Below, in pieces: positions 25,512 to 37,868 of a stretch of DNA of 64,000 nucleotides. The stretch's first letter is position 1. Every line of letters starts with the position of its first letter. The stretch lies in NCBI GenBank assembly GCA_951799445.1, contig OX637289.1:1652501-1716500 (forward strand), read 5' to 3'. A program made the translations under genes and the position numbers. Source of the stretch: Pseudisothecium myosuroides. Its lineage: Eukaryota > Streptophyta > Bryopsida > Hypnales > Lembophyllaceae. The notes beneath the pieces were generated by a model. That model did not search any database. It saw only the letters and a list, made by a program, of their open reading frames with translations, and was not told the origin of the DNA.

Positions 25512-27139
25512 ACATCACAATTTCAAGTTATCAGCCGGATCCTATTAACTCCAGATCTTATAGGGGTCTGGTACAAAACTTAGATGTACTATAAAGGATT
25601 TATTTTTCAATTTTTTCTTAGGTTTGTATCAAAATAGATTATGTTATACTTCATAGATAGAAATTTAATCTATCCAGACAAATTTGAAAAAATATTTAAA
25701 AAAGTTATTTAATTTTGTTTCAAAGCATTTTACCTTAATTCACCAAAAATACAATTTCATTTTCTAGGATGTGAATTTTACATAAAGATGTGATTCGATG
25801 TTTTTGAATACTAAATTTTCATATTACATATATAAGCAAACAAAGTGTACATGATATATACAATGACTTTGTCCTAAAAGCATGGGAATGGGTAATTCTT
25901 TCAAAAACAAGGGAACTATTTCTTATTCTATCACCTAACATTTATCTACTTCCTTTCCTATTGTTAGATCAAAATATATAGTGATTTATATTGAAAATTT
26001 GATGACAAGGTTAAACTTTTGTATAAGAATCAAACTAGCCTCCAACTACATGTGATTGGCCAAATCAATTTATATAACACAACTATTTAACACACACTTC
26101 TACTAATACCCCCCATCTATATAGAATACTATAGCCTTGTCTTACATGACAATAAGAAATGGTCAAAGGTTTTATCATTAAAATATCATACTTTTTCCTA
26201 TTAAGTTTTCTATACTTTAATTGTAAACTTTGTACACATTTTTTTCATAAATTTTAAAATTAGACAATAACAATCTCAATTTGTTATATTTACACCTATT
26301 CAAAAGTGAACCATTTTATTGTTCATGAAATAAAATGAAAATGAAAAAAAATCCTTGTTGCTCATAAACAAAGTCCAAAGATAGATACTAACCACAAAAT
26401 GATTGTATAAGTCAATTGGGATTAATCGAATCCCTTGAGCTTGATTTATTTCTAGAAAGGCCCACAAAGATCTTTTTTTGAGTAATGAATCTATTTAAAT
26501 CCGCAAACATAAATGAAACATGCAAATAGGGGCATTAAACATTTAATCATCCAAAGCTAGATATGTTCATCCAAAAAAACAATACCATCTCAAGGTTTTG
26601 TAGCAATTTAGAAATTTAATTAATTGAGATAGGGAAAAAATTGCCAAATATACCCTTGAAGCTTTTTAATTTCTATTGCTTGTAAGGAAGTTTTAGATCC
26701 AAGATTCACTATTAATTTTTAATGAATTAAATTAGCAATTTGTACTATTTTGAAATCTAAAATAAAATAGTCTTGGTAGTTGACGTTCTGAACTCCTGCC
26801 CTTAAATATGGTTCCCTTTTATAATCTACAAGTATGCAAATAAGTGCGAAGATAATATGTGTATATTCCTTTGCTTCTACTCTTTCTATTGTACTTTTGA
26901 ATCCTCAAAGTCACAAAACACAAATACACAAAGTCCAAATGTATGAGAAGGCAAGTTTTACTTCACTAAACTACACTTGGATTTACATCACAAGCTCCAA
27001 CTCAAGGCTAAGTATCTGCTTAATACTTGAATGCTAATCAATTCCAATGTAAGTCCTTAGGTACAACGTAGTCTTGTTATAGTAAGTGCGTATTGACACT
27101 AGCATAACCCTAATATCTTGTCTAAAGTACTAGAGCATT
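25512..27139. other. AT-rich intergenic DNA, no gene seen
   Basis: No gene, RNA or bounded transposon recognised. The sequence is very AT-rich with scattered poly-A and poly-T runs. Confidence 0.55.
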
Positions 27140-27356
27140 CACTATAAGAAAACCACATTTTAGGTGACAAGCCCTGATTTTTTTTGACGGATTTTAGTGG
27201 ATGTCCAATGCAACAAATCCATGTTTTAATGTCAACATTGATGTTACATTGGATGTTTTTGTTGACAAAAAATATAGGTTTGTTGCATTGGATGTCCACT
27301 AAAATTTGTCAAGAAAAATTAGGGCTCGTCACCTAAAATGCGGGTTTCTTATAGTG
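27140..27356. mobile_element. CACTA-type (En/Spm) foldback MITE
   Basis: Begins CACTATAAGAAAACC and ends GGTTTCTTATAGTG, with a 3-bp target duplication ATT (27137-27139 and 27357-27359). The inverted repeat extends over nearly the whole 217 bp. CACTA ends with a 3-bp duplication are the hallmark of the plant En/Spm superfamily. Non-coding; it would fold into a long hairpin if transcribed. Confidence 0.85.
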
Positions 27357-27947
27357 ATTGCGTTTACACTATATGCTTGCCTTTTGCCAAAAACTCATAT
27401 AACAAGTTTTTACTCGTGTTTTTTTTTTTATAGTAGTTAGAAATCTAAAATACAACATTTATGTGGCAATTTTGGCAAAGTGATGCTCAACTTGCCTTTT
27501 TCAATCATAATATTTCAATTTGCATAGCTTGCTACAAGAGGAATGCTCCTTAATCACTTTCTACTTGTGCCCAAGAGATTATTCAACACATCCAACACTT
27601 ACTCAATGGTCGAAATTAGTAAATGGAACTTTTTAGTGGGACCCATATTGTGCATGATTTGAAGGTTTTTAGGGGGACAAAGGGAGTAACAATTTTGATG
27701 TAGCGATATATTCAAGTACCAAGTCAAGATTGCAATGCATATCGAAAAGATGTTCAACATTAATAGCTTGTACCAATTATACATTTTGTTACTTCCAAAC
27801 CACTTCCTTACCTAAATGTTCTCATATTCTCCAAAAAAAGAAAAACTTAAAAGAATGAAGTGCACGTTAATGAGAATGGTCACCTTGAAATGCCATGGGG
27901 TCACTAATCCGATCCCATGGAGAATCACGATTTAAATGCACATCACA
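27357..27947. other. AT-rich intergenic DNA, no gene seen
   Basis: No supported feature. A GGGACC...GGGGGACAAAGGGAG stretch near 27.64-27.69 kb looks like one degraded MITE end without a recognisable partner. Confidence 0.45.
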
Positions 27948-28135
27948 TTTTCCTAGTAAATTGATTTTGAACCCAATGCTATATAAATAATTTATTACAT
28001 TCTCACATGATGTTTATTACAAGAGCAAATGCATGACGACCTTTTCCTAGTAAATTGATTTCAAACTCAATGTTGTATAAATAATTTACTACATTCTCAC
28101 ATGATGTTTATTACAAAACAAATGCATGACAACCT
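27948..28135. repeat. Two-copy tandem duplication, ~94-bp unit
   Basis: The phrase TTTTCCTAGTAAATTGATTT starts at 27948 and again at 28042. Each is followed by the same run through CTCACATGATGTTTATTAC and AAATGCATGAC. The units differ by scattered substitutions and one small indel. No coding role is seen. Confidence 0.8.
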
Positions 28136-28999
28136 TCACAACTGTCATGTGTAAGCAACACAAGCATTGGCAAGTGATTTGGACCTTCCTTCCACTCTAT
28201 TGACATCATGTCTAAGTGATTACATATGTGCAATTACAACATATTTACCTATTTTGTGAGCATATTTAATGAAAATAACATCACAACCTAAAAAAAAACC
28301 ACAAAGTTTAGGCAACACTCCATTGATATTATATGAGTTCACAAAAACATTCAAATCAATTGGAGCTTTTGTGCACATTCTAAAAATACATCTTACTATC
28401 CTAAAACACTCATTCTGCACCAACAGGGCAAATGTATTCAACTCCCTTTCGGGGTTAATGGAACGAACGCAAGTTGGGGACGTGTTGAACGTATCCGCAA
28501 CGTACTGCCCAAGTATGATACCAGTATCGTACACCTTTGAAATACTAATTAATGGAATCCTTTCATAGGACAGAGAAGTAAAAACCATTCTAGCCTGAAA
28601 CCCTCACGAATAGATGCAAGTGAATTACCGTGCTAATAAGTTTGAACTACTCAGCGGGAAGATGTCCCACTGGCGAGAGGTTTGTAGCAGTTGGCATGAT
28701 AGCATGAATAATTAGGTGATTTGTAATTAAACAATAAACAGATGGCTGCTTTGTTGAAAGGAGACGCTTGAGTTTTCTCAGATGAAAGTATCCGATCCCA
28801 GTACTTACTTCTTTGCTTGATTGCCCCCGAAAGATGTGTCCACTCCTGTCAGAATACAGTTTGACATATCTTATTCACATATAGAGCAGCGTCCATGAAA
28901 CTTTTACACTAGACACAAGTCTAGCTCGTTAACCCACCTGGTAGACACGATATTTTAGCGGCTAACAGTGTCGTGGCAAGTTGCTGGCCTTCGATTATG
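28136..28999. other. Intergenic and probable kinase 3' untranslated region
   Basis: Composition becomes less AT-rich from about 28.4 kb toward the kinase stop codon at 29000, so part of this stretch is probably its 3' untranslated region (minus strand). A 122-codon minus-strand open frame at 28220-28588 shows no family resemblance and was not annotated. Confidence 0.4.
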
Positions 29000-31900
29000 T
29001 CACCCATGCTCCTTCGCTGCGTCCTCTTTCCTAATCCTTTCTTCTTCTTCTTTGTTGTAAATAGTATTCAATTGGCGTTCAAGCTGAGTAATATTCACAA
29101 ACCTAAACGTTAGGAAGCTTCTATTGGAAATTGAACAGATTCTCTGGTCATGTAGCATATACCTTCTGCCTATAGACAACGCCTCGACAAAGAGCAGGAA
29201 ATTTAAAGTCGCGCACGCTTGATGAAAACTCATCGGCTAGCATTTATCTTGGCAAGGGCACTGGAGACTGCCGTCTAGGATGGTTTTTCATCAATAATAA
29301 ACGTACCAAAGCATTGCGCAGTTTCACAGTTTGCAGCTCATCCACAAGGGTTGCCATCCTGGCAAGGCAAATATCAAATGAGATTTCAAGCTTTACCACG
29401 TAATGTGTCTTTCAATATGAAGTAAAAATAAGAAACACAATAAGTTCACGGAACATGCCTCAGTCAGAAGTCTTATAATTTTATATAACATGAACATTCT
29501 GAGTGTGTATTGAACCTGGCCTGAAGATCAGATACTTGATAAAGAAGCTCACGCTCCTTATCTGTTGGTACCTCGACCTGGCAGTTGTAGAACCCCTTTT
29601 GGGATATATCAGTCTGACAAATAAGACGTAAAAAAAAATCAGCCTTTAAGGATGATCGCTTCATGTACCAGATGGAGAGGGGATAGAACTGAGCATGTTC
29701 ATCTCCATGGAAACAGGTCACTTATGAATAGAGATGTCCTCAAAATCAATACTATTGAAGATGTCCAAGGTTTTGCTCGCACTTGGAATGCGATAATGCA
29801 TCTTTCTCCTCAGAGTTAATAAAATAAAAATAGCGATGTGACAAGATCACCTTAAGAGTTCGGCAGAAACACAAGCACTAAGTACCTGACTTAGGCGATT
29901 GCGAGAGCCACCCCTTGGACTTCGTGGTGAACCACAAGCATTCTGCATGACAACCACTAAAAGAATTATGGACCAATAATAGACCATGTATGCATATTTA
30001 CACTTTCATTGGATATTTAGGATAAGACAGGCCAACTTTAGTAGAATATTGTCACCTCTTACATTCTCTGAACAATCCTAAAAAAACGTAAATCTTCTCT
30101 ATCCCTCTTAACATGAATCAAAAATGGTTTATAAATGCGGTCTTGACGTTGAACGGTGATCGCCTAAGTAGAACAAACCAGCAGGCCCTTCATTGAGAGT
30201 TTTGCAAGATGGAGTAGAACTATCTGAAACAGATTCTAGCAGACATGCTCACCGAGGAATCACCAGAATAGTTTGCACTTAAACTTCGCAGATATCGTGA
30301 AGCACCATTTAAAGCTTGTACTGCATTCACAAAAGTTCCCAGGTTAATAATATTTATCAGTCCATATCCATGCATTCTTTGCATACACATAAGACTTGCA
30401 ATTGCTAAAAAGATCTCGAACGTTTGAAGCACAAGTCGACAGTAAATATCGTGCTAAATAATCATGCTGTTTACACATTGCAGTCGGAAGAACTTACAGT
30501 TGCCAACGTCGCTGGGACCAAGGGATTGAATCAGGTTAGAGATACCTTCCTGCACATATGGAATAATTAAATGAGAGTACAAATAAAATATTGTTTGAAG
30601 CACAAACGGACAGTAAATCGTCATTTGGGAGAGGAAATCCAATTTTTGCAACATTCTCGGAAACTGCTGCGCTTATTTGTGACATAAAAAATACAGAGTT
30701 GAAGTATACCATGGCGTCCTCCTATGCAGGAATTTAAAGAAAAAAACCGTTCTTTTTGTACACATAGATGCATGAGAGCACCGTAACCGAAAAAAGTGCA
30801 CTCTCTCTTTGAAAATGATGTTAATCTTTAACTGAAGGCCTTAGATCACAAATATCCTGCCTTAAACTACACTCATATCAGTTCCAAATATCTTGGATGG
30901 ATACCTCAAAGTGAAATCCATTGCCACGTACAAGGACGAATTCTAAAAAATTACGTCAGAGAGTGCTTAAGATGCCAGAATTAACTGGTGCAGGAGAGAT
31001 TTTGTTGATTACCTGCTGTCTTTGTCCATGTTGAAGGATCTGATGTAGCTGAGGAATGATTCCACTACAAACTGACATTGCACCATTAGCATTTTGATTT
31101 GATGCTGTCGACTGTTGGTTCAGGGATGCCGAGTATTGCGAAACCTTCACAAGTTCCATCAACATATAATTATTCAGAAGGGGTATTAGTTACAGTTCAT
31201 ATTAAGATGCTGCAAACTCTTCAAGAAGAGTCATGCATACTATAAACTTCTATCATAAAACTATCAAGATCGCTTGTACCGGTTGGGGCTTGCCAGGAAT
31301 AAATCAGGCTCATAACATCACAGTATCTCGGATTTCAAGGAGTTAAACTTGGACTAATGATTATTAGGACAACCATGACGAAACAGCAGATTACTCATGA
31401 ATATTCACATTCTGATTACTTAAGTTGAGGTTATCAGACAAGTTCGACTTAAGTTTCGAAATGAGATTGCAGAGATCGTAACATACAGGGGTTTTCCAAT
31501 CGCTAGAACATTCGCCAGCGCTGGCCGACTTGTGAAGTGATACCTGCACATTGCAAAACCATGAGGGCCGGCATGTTAAGCCAATTCATCGTAGGGACAC
31601 ACAGAACTGTAAAGTACTCACAGATAAACATATATACACGCATATATTTACGGATGGCACTAGCGGTATACAGGTACGGCATGCTTTTATCAAGGACATC
31701 ATCACCGGAATTCTATGAGTTACGGAAAAAGGTTGTTTGCAAATTGCAAAAGGAATCAAAGTTGTTTACCTGCGCATTCGGACTTCTTCTTGAGCTGATG
31801 TGTAGGGAATCCTGCACAAAGCACGAACGGAAATAATTTCAACCTTGTGCTACTCTGCCATTCATTTAAAATTTCATGCAACTACAACGTGATTTCTGAA

Positions 31901-34900
31901 GAAAGTAACTGCTTAAAAATTGGTCTGGCATATGTAGATCAATGTAACATAATTCATAACCTCAAGCTAAGTACTCGGTTGAAAATTCATTGTATCTAAC
32001 ATCACGCACTATCCCAATACTAGATTGATCGATGTGGATGGATTAGGTAGCAAATACGATGCATTTCACTGAATTACCTCCAAACTCAAGTCAACCGAAG
32101 TAACTGAAAAACGTCCCTTCTGGAGAACAGGACTCTTTTGACCGGGAGACATTGCCTTTCCCTCTGAAATCTCCTTATTTCCTGTATAATTGAAATAAAA
32201 ATAAATCAGATAACTGACATATAATGTGCGTCAAATTAGAAGGCATTCCCAAGTCATTAATTAACGAGCATACGTCTACTGATTAAAGATAGTATTTGCT
32301 GGAAGCTGTAGTAATCTGAGTTTACATCGATGACTTGAGAGGCATACCGGAAGCTGGCCTAGACCCTCCTTGATTTCCATTGACGAGCCGATAGTCGCCA
32401 TTAGAACGATCAGTCGTAGGGGTTAATGGTCCGCTATAAGAGCGGTCCCGCTGTCCTAGCCGAGCAAGATCCTCACCGTTCCGTCCATTTTGGCGAGAGT
32501 CTCTGTCCCCACAGTAAAGAAATTATCGAATTAGTTGAATCACAAAAGCTGAATAAAATTTCAATCTTCAACACAACCCACAAGCACTCTTGAAAATACG
32601 AAGTGAACCATCCTAGAAATCGAACAAAGTAGAAAATGAGAACCGGTATCCATGGTACCACGCAACAAGAATTTTCTCGACCTTTGATACATATTCAAGG
32701 GTCATGCTCAAACCTCCACGTAGTTACACACTAGAGTGGGAATATCAAGGTGACACAAGGTCATGCATTACGATTCACCTAGTCCCATCTTTGCAATGGG
32801 AGAGTTTCAACCTAGTTCTAAGAAGCTTAACTGTCAAACACATGCAGTACACATAGATCCACTGTACGCCAATTAATGAAGTTCAATGCCAGACGAAAAT
32901 ATCAAAGATGGAATTCGAGTTCCGAGTAATTGAGGTACATGAGAGTAGCCATAGCAAAGTAGAATGCAGAAGTCCGGATCAAACCTGTCCAACTCTCGTG
33001 TGTCCATGGTCAGACCGCGAATTGATGACAGCACACGCTCAGATCCAAAACTTCCTACACGGCGAAACGAATCTCGATCAACCCGATCATCAGCTTTACG
33101 AAGTTCTCTGCTTTCCTTTTCTCGTCGTGATTGCTCTCTGTCTTCCGTTCTTCGGCTTTCCTTTGGCGAGCCATTCAGGACGAAGCTTTCGAAATCATAG
33201 TCCTCAGACACTTCAAAACGGCCTCTGCATGCACATCGAAAAGAGTGAAGACCTTTCTGTCGCAAGGATCCAGGTAGACTACCAAGTATTGAAACATGAT
33301 CTCCACAGACATACCGGTACGGTCGATCCCATCAATCACCAACACTATAGGTAATGCAGACAAGAGACTGCAGATCGTAAAATCACCAACACAATAGCAG
33401 ATGACATTACCTCATGCCATTTGCGAGCTTCGGTAGGACAGGATTTGGGAGGGGTCCTGATCTAACCCTTGTCACTCGCTCTCCTGCCTGCGATGAGATG
33501 ACACATATGAATCGAAATGATTGTTTCACACATTTTCAAATGATGATTCCAACTGTCGTAACCCGGAACTCGAGTAACATCCCTGCAGCATGTACTTCAC
33601 GCACGTGATATGCCACATGCAAAGTGGAAAGAGAGAACAAACTAACAAGGCTGAGGAGTAGGCTTAGGTGTCCGTCCAATTATTTCTCGACTAGTACCTT
33701 CGGGTACAAAAGAAATCAATTGAGATAAAGCGTGAGTCAGTTCTTACATCATTTGTGGTCTCAGGTATTATGGAATGTATTGTAACAGGCTGCTGGAATC
33801 TGTCCATTGAAGATTGTCGGCTCAGGGAAGGTGGAGGTGATGAAGGTAGCCAATGCACGGATACATCTCCATTGGCATCCCTGACTGAAAGAACTTGTAG
33901 TTCTGTGACCTGCTCAATGTCTTCCACCACAATCACCTCCTTCCCAATTTCCGTGGACAGAACATCATCATCTTGTATCTGTTAAATGCCATTCACATAT
34001 GTCCGTAAGTTCCTACTCATAGAGGTACATTCAGAAAGACTACGACCCTCTGTTCCAGAATGCATTCTGGTTTGAACGGCTCAAAGACAATATAATCTAA
34101 TGATGCAATTAAAAAATTCTCTGTGTCTGTGTCTAACTGTGGCACAAAAAGACGTACAAGGGCAGCTTCAGCCTTCAAATCTTCAAGATTGAAATTCCAA
34201 CCGCTCACTCCTCGCTTGTATTCATTCTGTCAGATAACCATTGTGATAATAAGAGCGGGAATAAGTGGCACAGAAATAGACATGTAGAGACCTTCGTATA
34301 TAGTCAAAGGTCTGGCAAACCAACAGAAGCCAGAAAATAGGGCTGAATACCAGTCGGGATAAATTATCTTGATAGAGAAAGACACACAACATGAGCAAAG
34401 ATAAGCATCCACTTCTTCAACAAGTTCATGAGCTCCATCCATAGGAAAAGATCGTGAACACTGAAAATTTTGTACGCTACTTCTCGACCATATCCGAAGG
34501 AATAGGAAAAAGGCAGGATCTACATTTGAATCGGATCAGCAGAATATGAAACCTGAGATTGAACTTCTTGCTCATTTTGGACGAGCTGGTTGGCATCGTT
34601 GTCCTACACAGTTTGCGGAAATAAATCAAATCGATGATCAAAGAAAAAAAACCTTGGCAATGATTGAATCACTTGCAAATTATCAAATCCCCGCCGCAGC
34701 AAAATAATTGCAGAATAAAGTAGATTCTCCTGACTAGGTATCAAGCGTCACTCACCATCGATCATAGTACATGTGGAACTTTCTTTCAAGGAACTAGATC
34801 ATTGGAATCCTTTTTCTATTTTCATTATGACGTATAATATGGCATAACAACGGGTATAACTAAAGTTTGAAGGACCAAGGGATAGTATAAAATAACTTAA

Positions 34901-37868
34901 AGTAAAGCACCACGACTACCAACATATGATACGTTTTTGATCGTGCAGGTCATGAAGATCATGCATTTGACCACTTCTAATTAATCGCAAAGTAAAACAT
35001 TGGGATGAACTTCGATCCCGTAGACAAGGCATCATTGCACTGAGCGATGATGTGTAATCTTGGAACAAGGATAGGTACCTTCAATTTCTTGACACGTTCT
35101 CCTAAAGGCGCCAGTCCATGCAAAACATGACGAGCCAAATAGTCAACAGAGCGAGCCTGTTTGAAGAAAGAATGCCGAAGCAGTCTTTCAGCGCTCGGAC
35201 GTTTAGTTGGGTCTTTCACGAGACACATTGCAATCATCTCCTTGAAGGACTGCGCACGAAATCCAACACTGATTACAATAGGCCACAATGTTATCAACCC
35301 ACAAATTGAACTACTTCAAAAAATTGTTTGCAATGACTCAGAGAATACAGTTGCTTCCTGCAGCTCGGGATAAGGGCGAGCTCCGCGGAATATCTTCCAC
35401 TAGGAGAAGCAAGACTCGATGATGGCCAAATAATGTTAAAATTTAACTACTGTGCAATACATTTCAAGCTCCACAATCTCCACAATTGTGAGAGCACAAC
35501 CACCCCTCAGGCCCTCATAGAACAGGCCACAAATGCTCACAGCTTAAATCACCACAGAACTGACTGATAAGAAGCGGCCAAACCTTTGAGAATTTTTTAT
35601 CACGCTCGCGGTCCAGACCAGGTGGTGCATTTTGTAGCGTCATTAACAACACCTGTAGCACCCTTCCGTTTTCAGTGACACTGTTTGCTCTCGACAGCAA
35701 AGTCAATTAGACTAATTACTTGAACAAAATGAGAATGTAGTCAGGATTTTTGAAGACAGGACAAAAATTTTAAGAAAATATCACACCCAGAGATTTTACC
35801 AACAAACTCGAAAAGAACGATAGAATGCTAAAGTGTCTACTAATCGCAAGCCACTTTTATCATGAGACTACATAATCAAAAGTACCTTTATTGGAGGATA
35901 CTTTGAGAAGGGAGCACATCCGTGAGCAAGCTCCAGTGCAGTAATACCAAAAGACCATATATCAGCCCTGTTATGCAAGGGGCCTCAACGATTAGAAAAT
36001 GCCATTTATTCGACTTCAAGTCAACAAGTGGCTACAACTTCCAGAAAAGTCACCATTCTGTGGAGGAAACAAGAATCATGCTACAGATGCTTCACAAACA
36101 CCTACGGGGACGTTAGGATACCAACAAGAATATTCAGGTTTATAGCTACCACAAGGCCCGCAGAGATCTCACTTGAAGTCGTAGCCGTGAAGCTGTTCCA
36201 TAACCTCTGGTGCCATCCTGTGCAGCAAAAGATTGCAAAATGTCAAAATTGTATCCTTAAAATAACTCTTATCCATTTCAAAACTGATATACTTTCGTGA
36301 TCTCAGGACTTTTTCCTCTTGAGCCGATCCTGAACCAAAAAATGAACTGGGCTACCCTGGAATCTCAATGCACATGCCCCATCACTTCAGTGTTTGGAAC
36401 AATATCAACCTTCCAAGGAAAGATTCTCGACTATTTAAATATCTTAATGTAAAGGCATTGACATAATCGCTCAGATGTAAGAGAGAGTCGGTATACTCTT
36501 GTCCCTGGAAATATGGCAATTTCATGTACCAGCAAGGAGTTCCGACAAAAGTGTTTCTGGTTCGCTGTCTGTCTCCAGTGTCAAACAAACATGCGGAAAC
36601 GCCAAAGTCACCAAGCTTAACGGCTCCAGTGGTATCAAGTAATATGTTTCCAGCCTGCACAGCACTAAGATATTCAGATAAAAAAACACTTGAAAGCACA
36701 TGTATGTCGGAAAGGGGAATCAATTCTCCTTCGTTTCGTTTCATTTGTTGGCTATCGATCTCTAAACAAAACAATAAATAGCTCAGAATCACGATGGTGC
36801 AACAAATTATACTAACTACAAAATGGTAAAAAAACAGATAGCGAGCTGCGAAAGTAAGGAATCGAGAAGCTCAAGACTTGAAGACAAGTCAGTCCTACAC
36901 ACGAATAATTACACGGAAGGCGCAATCTTTTCGAACAATTGTATAAAGAAAGAGTCGCAGCACGTAGGAATACCTTCACATCCCGATGGATGTGACCATG
37001 GCGATGGAGATACTCTAGTGCTTTAAGTGATTCTTTCAAAACTGTTGCAATAACAGGCTCGTCAAAACCATCAGGAAATGCTGCTTTCATGATATGTAGA
37101 AATGATCCTCCCGCCATGAACGGCATCACCACCCACAGACTTTGGTCGACCACAAAGCAGCAGTATGCTTTCACAACATTTTGGTGGTCAATTAGGCTCA
37201 TTGTCTGAGCTTCACGGCGTATGTCATCCTGTGATCGACAATTTTTCAATTCTAATCAGCATGGAAGAGTGCTATCTCAATGAAACGAAAGTTTAACTGT
37301 TCAAAATCGGATTCATAGAAAAGTTATTGTTAATACTAATAGAAAACGAGAAGGAGAAACACATTTTGTGTGAAAATCACATCCCGATAGAAAATAATAC
37401 AACCGGGGTGAAGGTTAGGATCACTTGCTTCAAAGCTACAAGGTTATGCTCTGCAATAAACCGAAGGACCCAACACCACTCCTGAGTTCTCTCATGAAAG
37501 CCAATGTCCTAACGCCATATAGTCCCTCCTCCTTACTTAGATCAGATATATACTTAATGTACGATGTCTTTGTTTCAACTAGTATTTGAAAGTCTTGCCC
37601 TATTCCTGGACCAGATTCTACTGAGAATTAAGAAGCTTGCTTTTAGTGAGTGACAGATTAACAGATCAGAAAACGTTACCAAGTTGCTGTTGCATTTCTC
37701 AAGGTCCAAACTTTTGATGGCGACGGTTTCATTGAAAGGTAGACAGATTGCCCGGTACACTGTCGCAGTTACACCTTGCCCTACCTCCTCAAAAAGCTTA
37801 TATGCCGATGCTAGTACCGGATATATTCGCTTTCCTGGCCGACCCTCTGAAATCACTTCTCCCCCCAT
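29000..37868 (-). CDS. Ste20/GCK-type serine/threonine kinase (plant BLUS1/FRAY-like family)
   Basis: Exons, minus strand: 37868-37680, 37228-36974, 36654-36530, 36217-36173, 35967-35886, 35652-35584, 35249-35079, 34603-34553, 34226-34158, 33978-33748, 33487-33411, 33234-32995, 32502-32348, 32181-32078, 31811-31770, 31543-31487, 31144-31013, 30549-30498, 30320-30253, 29942-29886, 29613-29516, 29358-29307, 29083-29000. Every junction is GT-AG and frame is kept: 834 aa. Seen: Gly loop GQGVTATVY (30-38), VAIK Lys52, HRDVK 144-148, DFG 164-166, activation segment [13 protein letters not shown]; catalytically complete. The kinase domain ends near residue 285. The tail has DLKAEAAL, two GRF-V motifs (about 456 and 610), Arg/Glu-rich and Ser-rich stretches, and a C-terminal coiled-coil-like [11 protein letters not shown] end. 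The sequence matches the plant GCK group related to BLUS1 and animal OSR1/FRAY. Substrate unknown. Confidence 0.92.

Noticed and set aside
28220..28588. 122-codon open frame on the minus strand with an ATG start
   Set aside because: No family resemblance, AT-rich biased composition (Ile, Phe, Asn), no splice context. It probably overlaps the kinase 3' untranslated region.
32425..32445. GGGGTTAATGGTCC inside the kinase gene resembling a TTAA-clan right end
   Set aside because: It lies in coding exon 13, codes in frame (GPLTPTT) and has no partner end; chance similarity.
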